64,000 bases of DNA from Hyphomicrobiales bacterium (lineage in GTDB: Bacteria; Pseudomonadota; Alphaproteobacteria; Rhizobiales; Rhizobiaceae), in contig JAKDNM010000005.1 in the NCBI GenBank assembly GCA_030456445.1, positions 1 through 64,000 on the forward strand, in the 5' to 3' direction. Shown here one piece after another: positions 8,286-16,153 of the stretch; position 1 is the stretch's first letter; each line of letters opens with the position of its first letter. Under the pieces are notes generated by a model, which had not been told where the DNA came from, did not search any database, and worked only from the letters and a program-made list of their open reading frames with translations. The translations under genes and the position numbers were made by a program.

Positions 8286-9164
8286 ATGAACGCCCAGACC
8301 GCAATCCTTCAACAGGATATCACGCCGGACGGTGGCGACTACGAGGTCGTGCGCCGCTGCATAGAGAAGATCAGCCTCGACTATCGCGACCAGCCTTCGC
8401 TGGAGGTGCTGGCCGAGGCCGTCGGTGACACGCCGACCGGCTTGCAGAAACTGTTCACCCGCTGGGCGGGACTGAGCCCCAAGGCTTTCCTGCAAGCCGT
8501 CACGCTCGATCACGCACGTCGGCTGCTGGACCAGGGCGCGCCGTTGCTCGACGCCGCCTACGAGGTCGGCATGTCGGGGCCGGGTCGCCTGCATGATCTC
8601 TTCGTCACGCATGAGGCGATGTCGCCGGGCAATTACAAGACGCGCGGCGCGGGCCTCACCATGCGCTACGGCTATCATATCTCGCCCTTCGGCGTGGCGC
8701 TCGTCATGGTGACGGAGCGCGGCCTTGCCGGCCTCGCCTTCTGCGATCCCGGCCGCGAGCGCGAGGCCTTCGCCGACATGTCGGCGCGCTGGCCGAACGC
8801 GACCTATGTCGAGGACATGGCGGCAACGGCGCCTTATGCCGGCCGCGTCTTCGACCCGGCGAAATGGCGAACCGAAGAGCCGCTTCGCGTCGTGATGATA
8901 GGCACCGATTTCCAGTTGCGTGTCTGGCAGGCGTTGCTCAGGATCCCGATGGGCCGCGCGATCAGCTATTCCTCCATCGCAAGGGAGATCGGCGCACCCA
9001 AGGCGTCCCGCGCGGTCGGCGCGGCCATCGGCGCCAACCCGATGTCGTTCGTGGTGCCGTGCCACCGCGCGGTCGGCAAGTCGGGTGCGCTCACCGGCTA
9101 CCATTGGGGCCTGACGCGCAAGCGCGCCATCCTCGGCTGGGAGGCAGGGCAGCTTGCCGGATAG
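8286..9164 (+). CDS. AraC-type HTH / methylated-DNA-protein-cysteine methyltransferase
   Basis: 292-residue two-domain DNA repair protein. Residues about 20-125 form an AraC-like helix-turn-helix region. Residues about 130-290 form an O6-alkylguanine-DNA alkyltransferase with acceptor Cys at 259 in PCHR, preceded by the recognition helix SRAVGAAIGANP. It removes alkyl groups from DNA by suicide transfer. It resembles Ada but lacks the N-terminal zinc-binding domain that senses phosphotriester methylation. AAGGAGG lies six bases before the ATG. Whether the HTH still regulates genes is unknown. Confidence 0.9.
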   Translation: MNAQTAILQQDITPDGGDYEVVRRCIEKISLDYRDQPSLEVLAEAVGDTPTGLQKLFTRWAGLSPKAFLQAVTLDHARRLLDQGAPLLDAAYEVGMSGPGRLHDLFVTHEAMSPGNYKTRGAGLTMRYGYHISPFGVALVMVTERGLAGLAFCDPGREREAFADMSARWPNATYVEDMAATAPYAGRVFDPAKWRTEEPLRVVMIGTDFQLRVWQALLRIPMGRAISYSSIAREIGAPKASRAVGAAIGANPMSFVVPCHRAVGKSGALTGYHWGLTRKRAILGWEAGQLAG

Positions 9165-9205
9165 ATACTGAACGGCGCTCTTTCCATTTGAGCACATCAT
9201 GGTCT

Positions 9206-9236
9206 AGCTTCCCGGAAACCGCGTTTCCGGGAAGCT
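9206..9236 (+). promoter_or_regulatory. 14-bp perfect hairpin before rbsK
   Basis: Bases 9206-9219 pair perfectly with 9223-9236 around a 3-base loop. The right arm contains GGGAAG, the only Shine-Dalgarno-like sequence ahead of the rbsK TTG start at 9241. It can act as a terminator for the upstream gene (a short pyrimidine run CTCTTCTT follows) or as a structure hiding the ribosome binding site. Confidence 0.7.
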
Positions 9237-9240
9237 CTTC

Positions 9241-10146
9241 TTGATCACCATCACCGTCATCGGCTCCATCAATCTCGATCTCATAGCCACCGTCGAGCGG
9301 CTGCCTGCGCCGGGCGAGACCGTCACCGGCGGCGATTTCTCCACCGCGCCGGGCGGCAAGGGGGCCAACCAGGCGCTCGCCGCGCGACGCGCCGGGGCCC
9401 AGGTCCGGATGATCGGCGCGGTGGGAAAGGACACCTTCGCCGTTGAGGCGTTGTCGCTGCTGGAGGAGGGCGGCGTCGACCTCTCCCATGTCGGGCGCCT
9501 GCATGCCCCGACCGGAACGGCGCTGATCCTGGTCGATCCGAAAGGCGAAAACGTCATCGCCGTCGTGCCCGGCGCGAACCAGACGGTCCTGCCGGGTGAT
9601 CTTGTGGCGGCCGGTCTGAAGAAAGGCGAATATCTTCTCCTGCAGCAGGAGATCCCGCTTGAGACAGTGGAGGCATCCCTGAGGACAGTTCGGGAGGTGG
9701 GCGCGGTTTCCGTCCTCAACACGGCGCCCTTCCGCGCCGAGGCGGCCGCCTTCATCGGCGAGGCCGATTACGCCGTCGCCAACGAGACCGAATTCGATCT
9801 TTACGCCGATGCGCTTTCCCTGCCCGAAGGCGAGCGCACCAGCCGCATGAGGGCCTTCGCGGAACGCACGGGCCGGACGCTGATCGTCACGCTGGGAGCC
9901 GATGGCGTGCTTGCCGCCGCGCCCGGCGAAACGCTTGCGGTGCCGGCCCTAAAGGTGAAGCCGGTCGATACGGTCGGCGCAGGCGACACGTTCTGCGGCT
10001 ATCTGGCGGCGTCGCTCGCTTCCGGCCTGCCGTTGGAACAGGCGCTCCGTCGCGCGGCCACCGCTGCTTCGCTCGCCTGCCTCAAGGAAGGCGCGCAGCC
10101 GTCGATCCCGCTTAAGGCCTCGGTCGACCGGGCCATGAAAGGCTGA
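9241..10146 (+). CDS. rbsK: ribokinase (PfkB family)
   Basis: 301-residue sugar kinase that phosphorylates ribose at O5. N-terminal VIGSINLD, substrate-binding GGKGANQA, and the C-terminal GAGDTF motif with catalytic Asp 249 are all present. The length is normal. There is no ATG near the conserved start, so the TTG at 9241 is chosen; homologues begin at the same point. No ribose transporter gene is adjacent. The LysE gene follows after 11 bases and is probably co-transcribed. Confidence 0.9.
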   Translation: MITITVIGSINLDLIATVERLPAPGETVTGGDFSTAPGGKGANQALAARRAGAQVRMIGAVGKDTFAVEALSLLEEGGVDLSHVGRLHAPTGTALILVDPKGENVIAVVPGANQTVLPGDLVAAGLKKGEYLLLQQEIPLETVEASLRTVREVGAVSVLNTAPFRAEAAAFIGEADYAVANETEFDLYADALSLPEGERTSRMRAFAERTGRTLIVTLGADGVLAAAPGETLAVPALKVKPVDTVGAGDTFCGYLAASLASGLPLEQALRRAATAASLACLKEGAQPSIPLKASVDRAMKG

Positions 10147-10157
10147 GGAGGACGGCG

Positions 10158-10772
10158 ATGGCGCTTCACACCTATCTTGCCTATCTCCTCGCCACCATCG
10201 TCATTGTCATGGTGCCGGGGCCGACGGTCACGCTGGTGGTGGCGTCGGGCATGCGCCATGGTGCCCGTGCCGCCCTCCTCAACGTGGCGGGCACGCTCGC
10301 CGGCGTGGCGATGGTCTTCGCCGTGGTCGGCATCGGGCTTGCCTCGGCAATCACGGCGCTGGGCGACTGGTTCGACTATATCCGCTTCATCGGAGCGGCC
10401 TATCTCGTCTGGATCGGCCTTCAGATGCTTTTCTCGCATAGCGGGGCGACGGGAGACGTCGCACCGCAGACGCCCCGGATGGGTTTCTTCGCGCAGGGGC
10501 TGCTGGTGGCGATCAGCAATCCGAAGACGCTGTTCTTCTTCGGCGCCTTCATCCCGCAATTCATCGATCCGGCGGGCAGCTACCCGTTGCAGATTGCGCT
10601 CATGGGGGTGACCGCCATGTTCTTCGGTGCGCTCTCCGACAGTACCTATGCGCTTGCCGCCGCCCGCGCCGGCCGGGCGCTGTCGGCGAAGCGCTTCCGC
10701 CTCTTGACGCGGGTCGGCGGCGGCTTCCTGGTCAGCGGAGGGTTGTGGCTCGCCTTTTCGCGGGTGCGCTGA
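10158..10772 (+). CDS. LysE/RhtB family amino acid exporter
   Basis: 204-residue inner-membrane protein with the opening TYLAYLLATIVIVMVPGPT, six predicted hydrophobic segments, and the family-typical NPKTLFFFGAFIPQF around residue 120. Members export amino acids such as homoserine, threonine or lysine; the substrate cannot be read from the sequence. AGGAGGACGGCG before the ATG gives a good ribosome binding site. It ends exactly where the convergent LacI gene ends. Confidence 0.9.
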   Translation: MALHTYLAYLLATIVIVMVPGPTVTLVVASGMRHGARAALLNVAGTLAGVAMVFAVVGIGLASAITALGDWFDYIRFIGAAYLVWIGLQMLFSHSGATGDVAPQTPRMGFFAQGLLVAISNPKTLFFFGAFIPQFIDPAGSYPLQIALMGVTAMFFGALSDSTYALAAARAGRALSAKRFRLLTRVGGGFLVSGGLWLAFSRVR

Positions 10773-11801
10773 TCAGTCTTTCTTCCCGCGCACCGTGTCA
10801 CGCCAGACAAGCGGCGCTTCCAGAAAGCGGCTGGCGGGTGCCTGTTCGGCCGCCGTCTCGCCCATCGTCGCGAGATCGACCACGGCAGCGGCGAGTTCCT
10901 CGACCGGCGGAGAAAAGCTCGTCAGCCGGTAGGAAAGCCAGCTTGCCTGCTCGATGTCGTCGAAGCCGATGATGCTGAGTTCGTCGGGGACCGAGAGGCC
11001 GTATTCGTGCCGCGCGACATCCATGAAGCCGCAAGCGATGAGGTCGGTGACGCAGAAGGCCGCGTCGGGCCGCTCGCGCCCGGCGAAGAGCGCGCGTGCG
11101 CCAGCCACGCCGGCCTCGTAGCTGGTGCGGCCGTTGCGGGTGCTCGCTACCTCGATGCCGGAAGCCCGGGCGGCGCCGATGAAGGCTTCTTCACGCGCGA
11201 TCAGGCTTGGCGTTCCTGCCTCCGAGGCGACAACAGCCAGCCGTCTGCAGCCGGCCCTGACGAAGGTTTCGAGCGCGGTTCTCCCGGCGAGCCGGTTATC
11301 GAGGGAGAGGTTGTAGGGGCCGGCGAGGCGGTCGTCGCGGTTTATGAGGATCAGGCGCTGGCCATTGTCGAGGCAGGTTCGGATGATCGACTGCGCCGGC
11401 GTCCCCGACAGCACCACGGTGGCGTCTGCGCGGTAGTTGAGCGTTTGCCTCAGTGCGTGCTCGACGTTTTCGCTTGGACCTGTCGTGTCGATCACCATCG
11501 CCACTTTCCCGGCTTCCTGAAGGTGCCGGGCGAGCGTGCGCACCATGCGCGATATATAGGGCGTATCGCTTTCGGCCACGACAAGGCAGACGATACCGGT
11601 CGATTTGCGCAGCAGGCCGCGCGCCAGATGGTTGACGTGGTAGCCGAGTTTTTCGGACGCCTGGATGACGCGCCGGCGCGTTTCTTCCGAGACACTGGCC
11701 CCTGGGGTGAAGGTGCGCGAAACGGCCGAGCGCGACACGCCGGCGAGTTCCGCCACCTGCTTGGCGCTGGCAAAGGCTTTGCGGGTCTTGGTCGAATCCA
11801 T
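10773..11801 (-). CDS. LacI family transcriptional regulator
   Basis: 342-residue regulator. The N-terminal helix-turn-helix at about residues 12-58 contains QVAELAGVSRSAVSRTF and the hinge helix HVNHLARGLL. A periplasmic-binding-protein-like sugar sensor domain follows, with the family motif SIIGFDDIEQASW. Such regulators repress sugar uptake or catabolic genes. The target is not obvious, since neighbouring rbsK lies on the other strand and is separated by the exporter. A palindrome in its own upstream region may be an autoregulatory operator. Confidence 0.9.
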   Translation of the reverse strand: MDSTKTRKAFASAKQVAELAGVSRSAVSRTFTPGASVSEETRRRVIQASEKLGYHVNHLARGLLRKSTGIVCLVVAESDTPYISRMVRTLARHLQEAGKVAMVIDTTGPSENVEHALRQTLNYRADATVVLSGTPAQSIIRTCLDNGQRLILINRDDRLAGPYNLSLDNRLAGRTALETFVRAGCRRLAVVASEAGTPSLIAREEAFIGAARASGIEVASTRNGRTSYEAGVAGARALFAGRERPDAAFCVTDLIACGFMDVARHEYGLSVPDELSIIGFDDIEQASWLSYRLTSFSPPVEELAAAVVDLATMGETAAEQAPASRFLEAPLVWRDTVRGKKD

Positions 11802-12110
11802 GGGCCGGGGCGAGGTGAGGAGATGTCGTTAAGGAACCGTCATCTTGCACCGGTGCGGCGCAACGGACAAGGTCATGAATGGTGCCGCACTGTTCCGGCT
11901 CAGGCGCGGGCGATATCGCACAGGTTCAAGCCTGCATCCTGCTCGTCTACCGCGCCGCCGACGCTTCCGGCCGGGCCGGATTGACGCTCCGGTAACGCCT
12001 GCCTGCTAGAGATCGGCTTGACAAGCAAGAGCCGGGCCAGTTTCCTTCCCGCGGAAATAAATCCGCCGGACGTCCGTCCGGCAAGGCACGGGATGCTCGG
12101 GCAAGGCACG
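11802..12110. other. LacI-rpoN divergent intergenic region
   Basis: This 309-base gap holds no convincing gene. GCACCGGTGC at 11847-11856 is a perfect 10-bp palindrome, a plausible LacI-type operator about 45 bases before the regulator start. TTGACA at 12018 could be a -35 box for rpoN, but the matching -10 is poor. Two small hairpins follow: 12051-12066, with a 5-bp stem, and 12065-12082, with a 7-bp stem. GCAAGGCACG occurs twice directly before the rpoN start. Confidence 0.5.
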
Positions 12111-13622
12111 ATGGGGCTTTCCGCCAGGCTGCAACTGAAGCAATCGCAATCGCTGGTGATGACGCCGCAGCTCATGCAGTCCATCCGGCTGCTGCAATTG
12201 AGCCATGTCGATCTGGAGCTTTTCATCGACGAGGAGATCGAGCGCAATCCGCTGATCGAGCGCGGCGGCGAGGACGATCTGCCTGCTGGCCCCGATGCAG
12301 CGCAAGATCGTGGCGGGAACGGGGAGGAAAGCGATACCGAGCCCGAATGGAGCGCGGCTTCCATGTCGGACCGGCTCGACACATCGCTGGAAAACATCTT
12401 TCCCGACGATCCCGGTATGCGCGATCCGATCGGCCCCGATCTGGCGGCGCAATGGAAATCGGCCCATGACGGTGGCGGCCATGCGCTCGAAAGCGACGGC
12501 TTCAGTCTGGAGGAAGTGACCGCGGCCCCGGTGACGCTGCGCGACCATGTGCGCGAGCAGATAGCCTTCGCCTTCACCGACCCGGTTGAAAGTGCCGTCG
12601 CGGTCGAACTGGCCGATGGGGTGGACGATGCCGGCTATCTGCGCGCCGGCCTCGGTGAGGTTGCCGAAAGGCTGGGCGTTGGTGCGGATGTCGCCGCCGC
12701 GGTGCTTTCCGTCTGCCAGACATTCGATCCGGCGGGTATCTTCGCGCGCGATCTTTCGGAGTGCCTGGCGCTCCAGCTTCGAGTCCGCGACCGCCTCGAC
12801 CCGGCGATGGAGGCGCTTCTGCGCAACCTGGAGCTTTTGGCGCGGCGCGATTTCCAGGCACTGACGCGCCTGTGCGGCGTCGGCCAGGAAGACCTGCTCG
12901 ACATGCTGGCCGAGATCCGCGCGCTCGATCCCAAGCCCGGCATGGCTTTCGCCGGGGGCACGGCCGATGTGATCGTGCCGGACGTCCTTGTCCGCCCGGC
13001 ACCGGACGGAAGCTGGCAGGTGGAACTCAACCCCGATACGCTGCCGCGCGTGCTGGTGGACAACGCCTATTACGCACGGGTCAGTTCGGCGGCGAAGGAT
13101 CCGGCCGAGAAAGACTTTCTGACGGAATGCCTGCAAAGCGCGACCTGGCTGAAGCGCAGCCTCGACCAGCGCGCCCGCACGGTCCTGAAAGTGGCGTCCG
13201 AAATCGTGCGCCAGCAGGACGCGTTTCTCGTCCATGGCGTGCGCCATCTGCGGCCGCTCAACATGAAAAGCATCGCCGAGGCGATCGGCATGCATGAATC
13301 GACCGTCAGCCGCGTGGCGGCCAACAAATACATGCTGACCCCGCGCGGCGTCTTCGAATTGCGCTATTTCTTCACGCCGGCCATCGCCGGCGCAAACGCG
13401 GGCGAGGCGCATTCCTCCGAAGCGGTCCGCGATCGCATCCGCCAGCTCATCGAGCAGGAGGAACCGGCCGAAGTGCTTTCCGATGATTCGATTGTGGATA
13501 AGCTGCGCCAGAGCGGTGTCGACATCGCCCGAAGGACAGTTGCCAAGTATCGGGAAGGAATGAGTATTCCCTCTTCCATAGAGCGCCGCCGCGAGAAGAA
13601 GGCGCTCGCCGCGCTCGGCTGA
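12111..13622 (+). CDS. rpoN: RNA polymerase sigma-54 factor
   Basis: 503-residue sigma-54. It directs RNA polymerase to -24/-12 promoters and needs AAA+ activators. The N-terminal region I is Gln/Leu-rich (LKQSQSLVMTPQLMQSIRLL), the middle is acidic, and the C-terminal RpoN box ARRTVAKYRE lies at residues 473-482. The ATG at 12111 matches the usual start of rhizobial proteins; an in-frame ATG at 12093 would add six residues. hpf and ptsN follow, the common arrangement. lptB, which usually precedes rpoN in rhizobia, is instead 14 kb away on the other strand. Confidence 0.96.
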   Translation: MGLSARLQLKQSQSLVMTPQLMQSIRLLQLSHVDLELFIDEEIERNPLIERGGEDDLPAGPDAAQDRGGNGEESDTEPEWSAASMSDRLDTSLENIFPDDPGMRDPIGPDLAAQWKSAHDGGGHALESDGFSLEEVTAAPVTLRDHVREQIAFAFTDPVESAVAVELADGVDDAGYLRAGLGEVAERLGVGADVAAAVLSVCQTFDPAGIFARDLSECLALQLRVRDRLDPAMEALLRNLELLARRDFQALTRLCGVGQEDLLDMLAEIRALDPKPGMAFAGGTADVIVPDVLVRPAPDGSWQVELNPDTLPRVLVDNAYYARVSSAAKDPAEKDFLTECLQSATWLKRSLDQRARTVLKVASEIVRQQDAFLVHGVRHLRPLNMKSIAEAIGMHESTVSRVAANKYMLTPRGVFELRYFFTPAIAGANAGEAHSSEAVRDRIRQLIEQEEPAEVLSDDSIVDKLRQSGVDIARRTVAKYREGMSIPSSIERRREKKALAALG

Positions 13623-13661
13623 TCTCGCCGGCACCGGCCGCGGGAAAGCGGCTGCCGTCGG

Positions 13662-13690
13662 TTGACATGCCCGTTCAATCCCCCTACTAG
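13662..13690 (+). promoter_or_regulatory. sigma-70-type promoter upstream of hpf
   Basis: TTGACA at 13662-13667 and TACTAG at 13685-13690 are separated by exactly 17 bases. The -35 is a perfect consensus. Transcription would start near 13697, giving a leader of about 280 bases before the hpf ATG. Confidence 0.7.
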
Positions 13691-13696
13691 GCCGCC

Positions 13697-13800
13697 CGCA
13701 TGAGGTGGGGGCGGAGCCGCAAGCCCTGCTTGAGGCAGGCTGCGGTGCGGATTCCGCGCCGTTTTGGCTACGGGACCGTCGGGCTTGCACCGCCCGGCGG
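13697..13800 (+). ncRNA. candidate structured leader or small RNA before hpf
   Basis: Starting just after the promoter are three consecutive hairpins: 13717-13745 (11 pairs with two bulges, loop TTGAG), 13744-13760 (7 pairs, loop ATT; shares two bases with the first) and 13776-13800 (9 pairs including one G-U, loop TTGCACC). The third could end a small RNA, but only a weak T-run (TTTGTTG) follows. I do not recognise a known RNA family. The remaining bases to hpf (13801-13979) are AT-richer and show no gene. Confidence 0.45.
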
Positions 13801-13979
13801 ACGCGAGCGTTTGTTGAAAAAATCGTGTTTGAAATCAAAAACTTGAAGTGCGTTTCGACGCGATGCCGCCTATGCTGCCGTGAAATCGTGGAGATGATGA
13901 CCCAACCTTGTGCGCACGGGCCATCGGTATAAACTCGACCGGGGTCTGTCGAGCATCAAAACGAAAGGTCGGACTTCCG

Positions 13980-14558
13980 ATGAACCTGCGCATATCTGGC
14001 AAGCAGATGGATATAGGCGATGCGTTCCGGACGCGTATCGAGGGCCGCATCGGGGAAGCCGTCGACAAATATTTCGATGGCAGCTATTCGGGCCGCGTGA
14101 CGGTCGAGAAATCGGGCTCGCGCTTTTCCGCCGATTGCATGATCCATCTCGACACCGGCATCGCGCTGCAGGCGACCGGCGAGGCACAGGAGGCGATCTC
14201 CGCCTTCGACGCGGCGGCGGAGCGCATCGAGAAGCGGCTGAGGCGCTACAAGCGGCGGCTGAAATCGCACAAGTCGACCGCCTCGGAACCCGAGACGACG
14301 GCCGCCTACCGCATCGTCGAGCCGCTGGCGGACGACGATTCGGAGATTCCGGACGATTATGCGCCGGCGGTGGTGGCTGAATCGACCGTGTCCCTGCGCA
14401 CCATGACGGTTGCTTCCGCCGTGATTGAACTGGATGCTCGCGATGAGCCGGTATTCGTGTTCCGGCAGGCCGGCAGTGGCCAGGTCAATATCGTTTACCG
14501 CAGGGCGGACGGGAATATCGGCTGGATCGACCCAGCCGGCGGCGCTGGTAACGAGTAG
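13980..14558 (+). CDS. hpf: long-form ribosome hibernation promoting factor
   Basis: 192-residue protein. The N-terminal S30AE/YfiA domain (about residues 1-105) starts MNLRISGKQMDIGDAF and ends in a basic helix RIEKRLRRYKRRLKSH. After a linker, the C-terminal domain (about 130-185) with EPVFVFRQAGSGQVNIVYRR is the dimerisation part of long HPF. It pairs 70S ribosomes into inactive 100S particles in slow growth. The position between rpoN and ptsN is the usual one. Confidence 0.94.
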   Translation: MNLRISGKQMDIGDAFRTRIEGRIGEAVDKYFDGSYSGRVTVEKSGSRFSADCMIHLDTGIALQATGEAQEAISAFDAAAERIEKRLRRYKRRLKSHKSTASEPETTAAYRIVEPLADDDSEIPDDYAPAVVAESTVSLRTMTVASAVIELDARDEPVFVFRQAGSGQVNIVYRRADGNIGWIDPAGGAGNE

Positions 14559-14629
14559 AAAAATCTCGCGCGCCCGGCGGTAAACGGCCCGCGGGGCGGA
14601 AACGAAGTCCACACAAGGGACGCGGATAA

Positions 14630-15094
14630 ATGGATCTCAGCGATCTGATCGAGGTTTCGGCGATCATGCCGGCTTTGAAGGCGAATTCGAAGAAGCAGGC
14701 TCTCCAGCTTCTCTCCGAAAAGGCGGCGCGGATCACCGGTCTGCCCGAGCGCGAAATCTTCGACACGGTCCTAAGGCGCGAAAAGCTGGGCTCGACCGGC
14801 GTCGGCAACGGCATCGCCATCCCGCACGGCAAGATCCCCGGCGTGCGTCGCATCACCGGCGTCTTCGCCCGGCTGGAACAGCCGGTTGATTTCGATTCGC
14901 TGGACGACCAGCCGGTCGATCTCGTCTTCCTGCTCCTGGCGCCCGAAGGCGCAGGCGCCGATCATTTGAAGGCGCTTTCGCGGATCGCCCGCGTGCTGCG
15001 TGATACCGATACCGTCGCCAAGGTACGCGGCACCTCCGACGCCGCCGCCATCCTGGCCTTCCTTTCGCAGACGCCGGCCTCGCACGCGGCCTGA
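14630..15094 (+). CDS. ptsN: nitrogen-regulatory PTS EIIA protein
   Basis: 154-residue EIIA-Ntr protein of the PTS-Ntr phosphorelay (PtsP, NPr, PtsN). It links nitrogen, potassium and carbon status in many proteobacteria. The phospho-accepting His 66 lies in GNGIAIPHGK. The length is standard. It follows hpf after 71 bases, consistent with an rpoN-hpf-ptsN group. A hairpin 26 bases after the stop probably ends transcription. Confidence 0.95.
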   Translation: MDLSDLIEVSAIMPALKANSKKQALQLLSEKAARITGLPEREIFDTVLRREKLGSTGVGNGIAIPHGKIPGVRRITGVFARLEQPVDFDSLDDQPVDLVFLLLAPEGAGADHLKALSRIARVLRDTDTVAKVRGTSDAAAILAFLSQTPASHAA

Positions 15095-15116
15095 CAATCT
15101 CGAACACTCCCAATGC

Positions 15117-15150
15117 AAAACGGGCGCGGCCACTGGCCGCCCGGTTCTCA
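15117..15150 (+). terminator. probable terminator after ptsN
   Basis: A stem of nine G-C pairs with a 2-base bulge spans 15121-15143 (loop ACT). It is preceded by AAAA and followed by the loose pyrimidine run TTCTCATCCTC. The T-tract is weak, so efficiency is uncertain. Confidence 0.55.
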
Positions 15151-15170
15151 TCCTCGATGACTGCCTCTCA

Positions 15171-15270
15171 GAGCATGATCCGGAAAAGTGGGAACCGGTT
15201 TTCCGAAAAGATCATGCTCAAACAAAGAGATAAGAGCATGATGCGATTCAATCCAATCGCATCATGACTC
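15171..15270. repeat. RIME-like intergenic element
   Basis: Two palindromes in tandem. GAGCATGATC at 15171 pairs with GATCATGCTC at 15210, with inner complementary CGGAAAA/TTTTCCG parts. A second palindrome spans 15234-15270 with 15-16 pairing bases per arm. The motif is very common between rhizobial genes. The right end touches the DUF1150 stop codon. Confidence 0.78.
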
Positions 15271-15544
15271 AGTGCAGGCTGACCGGCGTCAGGTCGTTTT
15301 CCAGCGCGCCCGCCAGCGCTCCGGCGCGGGCATCCGTCAGCAGGATCGGTTGGCCGTTGGCCGCAAACAGCGCCCACAATTTGGTTCCCGCCTGGAGGTT
15401 GGGAATGCCGGGGAAGCTCCCCATCAATTCATCCGCGCCGATTTCGCGCATATAGGCGATGACGCCTTCGCCGAGATGGGCAAATTGAATTTCGGTCAGG
15501 GCGTTCGTTCCCATGTTCCCGGTCATTTCAGTGTTCTCGGTCAT
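15269..15544 (-). CDS. DUF1150 family protein
   Basis: 91-residue protein of the alphaproteobacterial DUF1150 family, function unknown. The core includes LGEGVIAYMREIGADEL, LWALFAANGQPILLTDAR and the C-terminal ALENDLTPVSLH, all family-like. AGGAGG eight bases before the ATG at 15544 fixes the start. It follows the Hsp20 gene on the same strand, a pairing often seen in rhizobia, so it may belong to the heat response. Confidence 0.88.
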   Translation of the reverse strand: MTENTEMTGNMGTNALTEIQFAHLGEGVIAYMREIGADELMGSFPGIPNLQAGTKLWALFAANGQPILLTDARAGALAGALENDLTPVSLH

Positions 15545-15610
15545 TTCAGCCTCCTTTCGCGAACCGTCTTTCCTGGACCGGTCCGCATAGAGCAGAGCCA
15601 TCGGTGAAGA

Positions 15611-16036
15611 TCAGTCTTTCACCGAAATGTTGATTTTCTGTACCAGCCGCTGCGGCTCCGGCCGGTCGAGATCGATCGCCAAAAGCCCGTTCTTCAGTTC
15701 CGCCGAGACGACCCGCATTCCCTCGGCCAGCACGAAGGCGCGGACGAACTGGCGCGCCGCGATGCCCCGGTGCAGATATTCGTGCTCGCCGTCCTCTTCC
15801 TGCCTGCCGCGGATCACCAGTTGGTTCTCTTCCGTGGTTACATCGAGGTCGCTTTCCTTGAAGCCGGCCACAGCAAGCGTGATCCTCAGCCGCACAGCCT
15901 CGGAACCGGCGTCGCACAATTTCTCGATATTGTAGGGCGGGTAGCCGTCGCCCGATTTCGCCAGACGCTCCAGCGTCTTTTCCATCGTGTCGAACCCAAG
16001 CATCAACGGGCTCGAGAAAGGCGTCATTCTGCTCAT
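15611..16036 (-). CDS. Hsp20/alpha-crystallin family small heat shock protein
   Basis: 141-residue IbpA-like chaperone that holds unfolding proteins without ATP. The alpha-crystallin domain covers about residues 33-125, with LRITLAVAGFKESDLDV, a conserved LVIRGR strand, and HRGIAARQFVRAFVLAEGM. The C-terminal PEPQRLVQKINI resembles the IxI-bearing tail. The start MSRMTPFSSPLMLGFD is typical. It shares a transcription direction with DUF1150, 66 bases apart. I found no ROSE-type RNA thermometer in its short leader. Confidence 0.93.
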   Translation of the reverse strand: MSRMTPFSSPLMLGFDTMEKTLERLAKSGDGYPPYNIEKLCDAGSEAVRLRITLAVAGFKESDLDVTTEENQLVIRGRQEEDGEHEYLHRGIAARQFVRAFVLAEGMRVVSAELKNGLLAIDLDRPEPQRLVQKINISVKD

Positions 16037-16153
16037 TTTCCTGTCCTCGAAGAGCGACGTGGAAATGGAAAAACCCCGATGGCATCTTTCCGTACGATGC
16101 TGATATGGTCCGCGCGCCGAACGGATTCAAGCCTCAAACAGCGGAGAAAAAGC

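Noticed and set aside
13705-13932. 75-codon frame between rpoN and hpf
   Set aside because: It starts in the hairpin region without a ribosome binding site, has no family features, and better fits a structured leader.
15605-16150. ROSE-type RNA thermometer before hsp20
   Set aside because: The leader is short and lacks the conserved anti-Shine-Dalgarno motif near the start codon.
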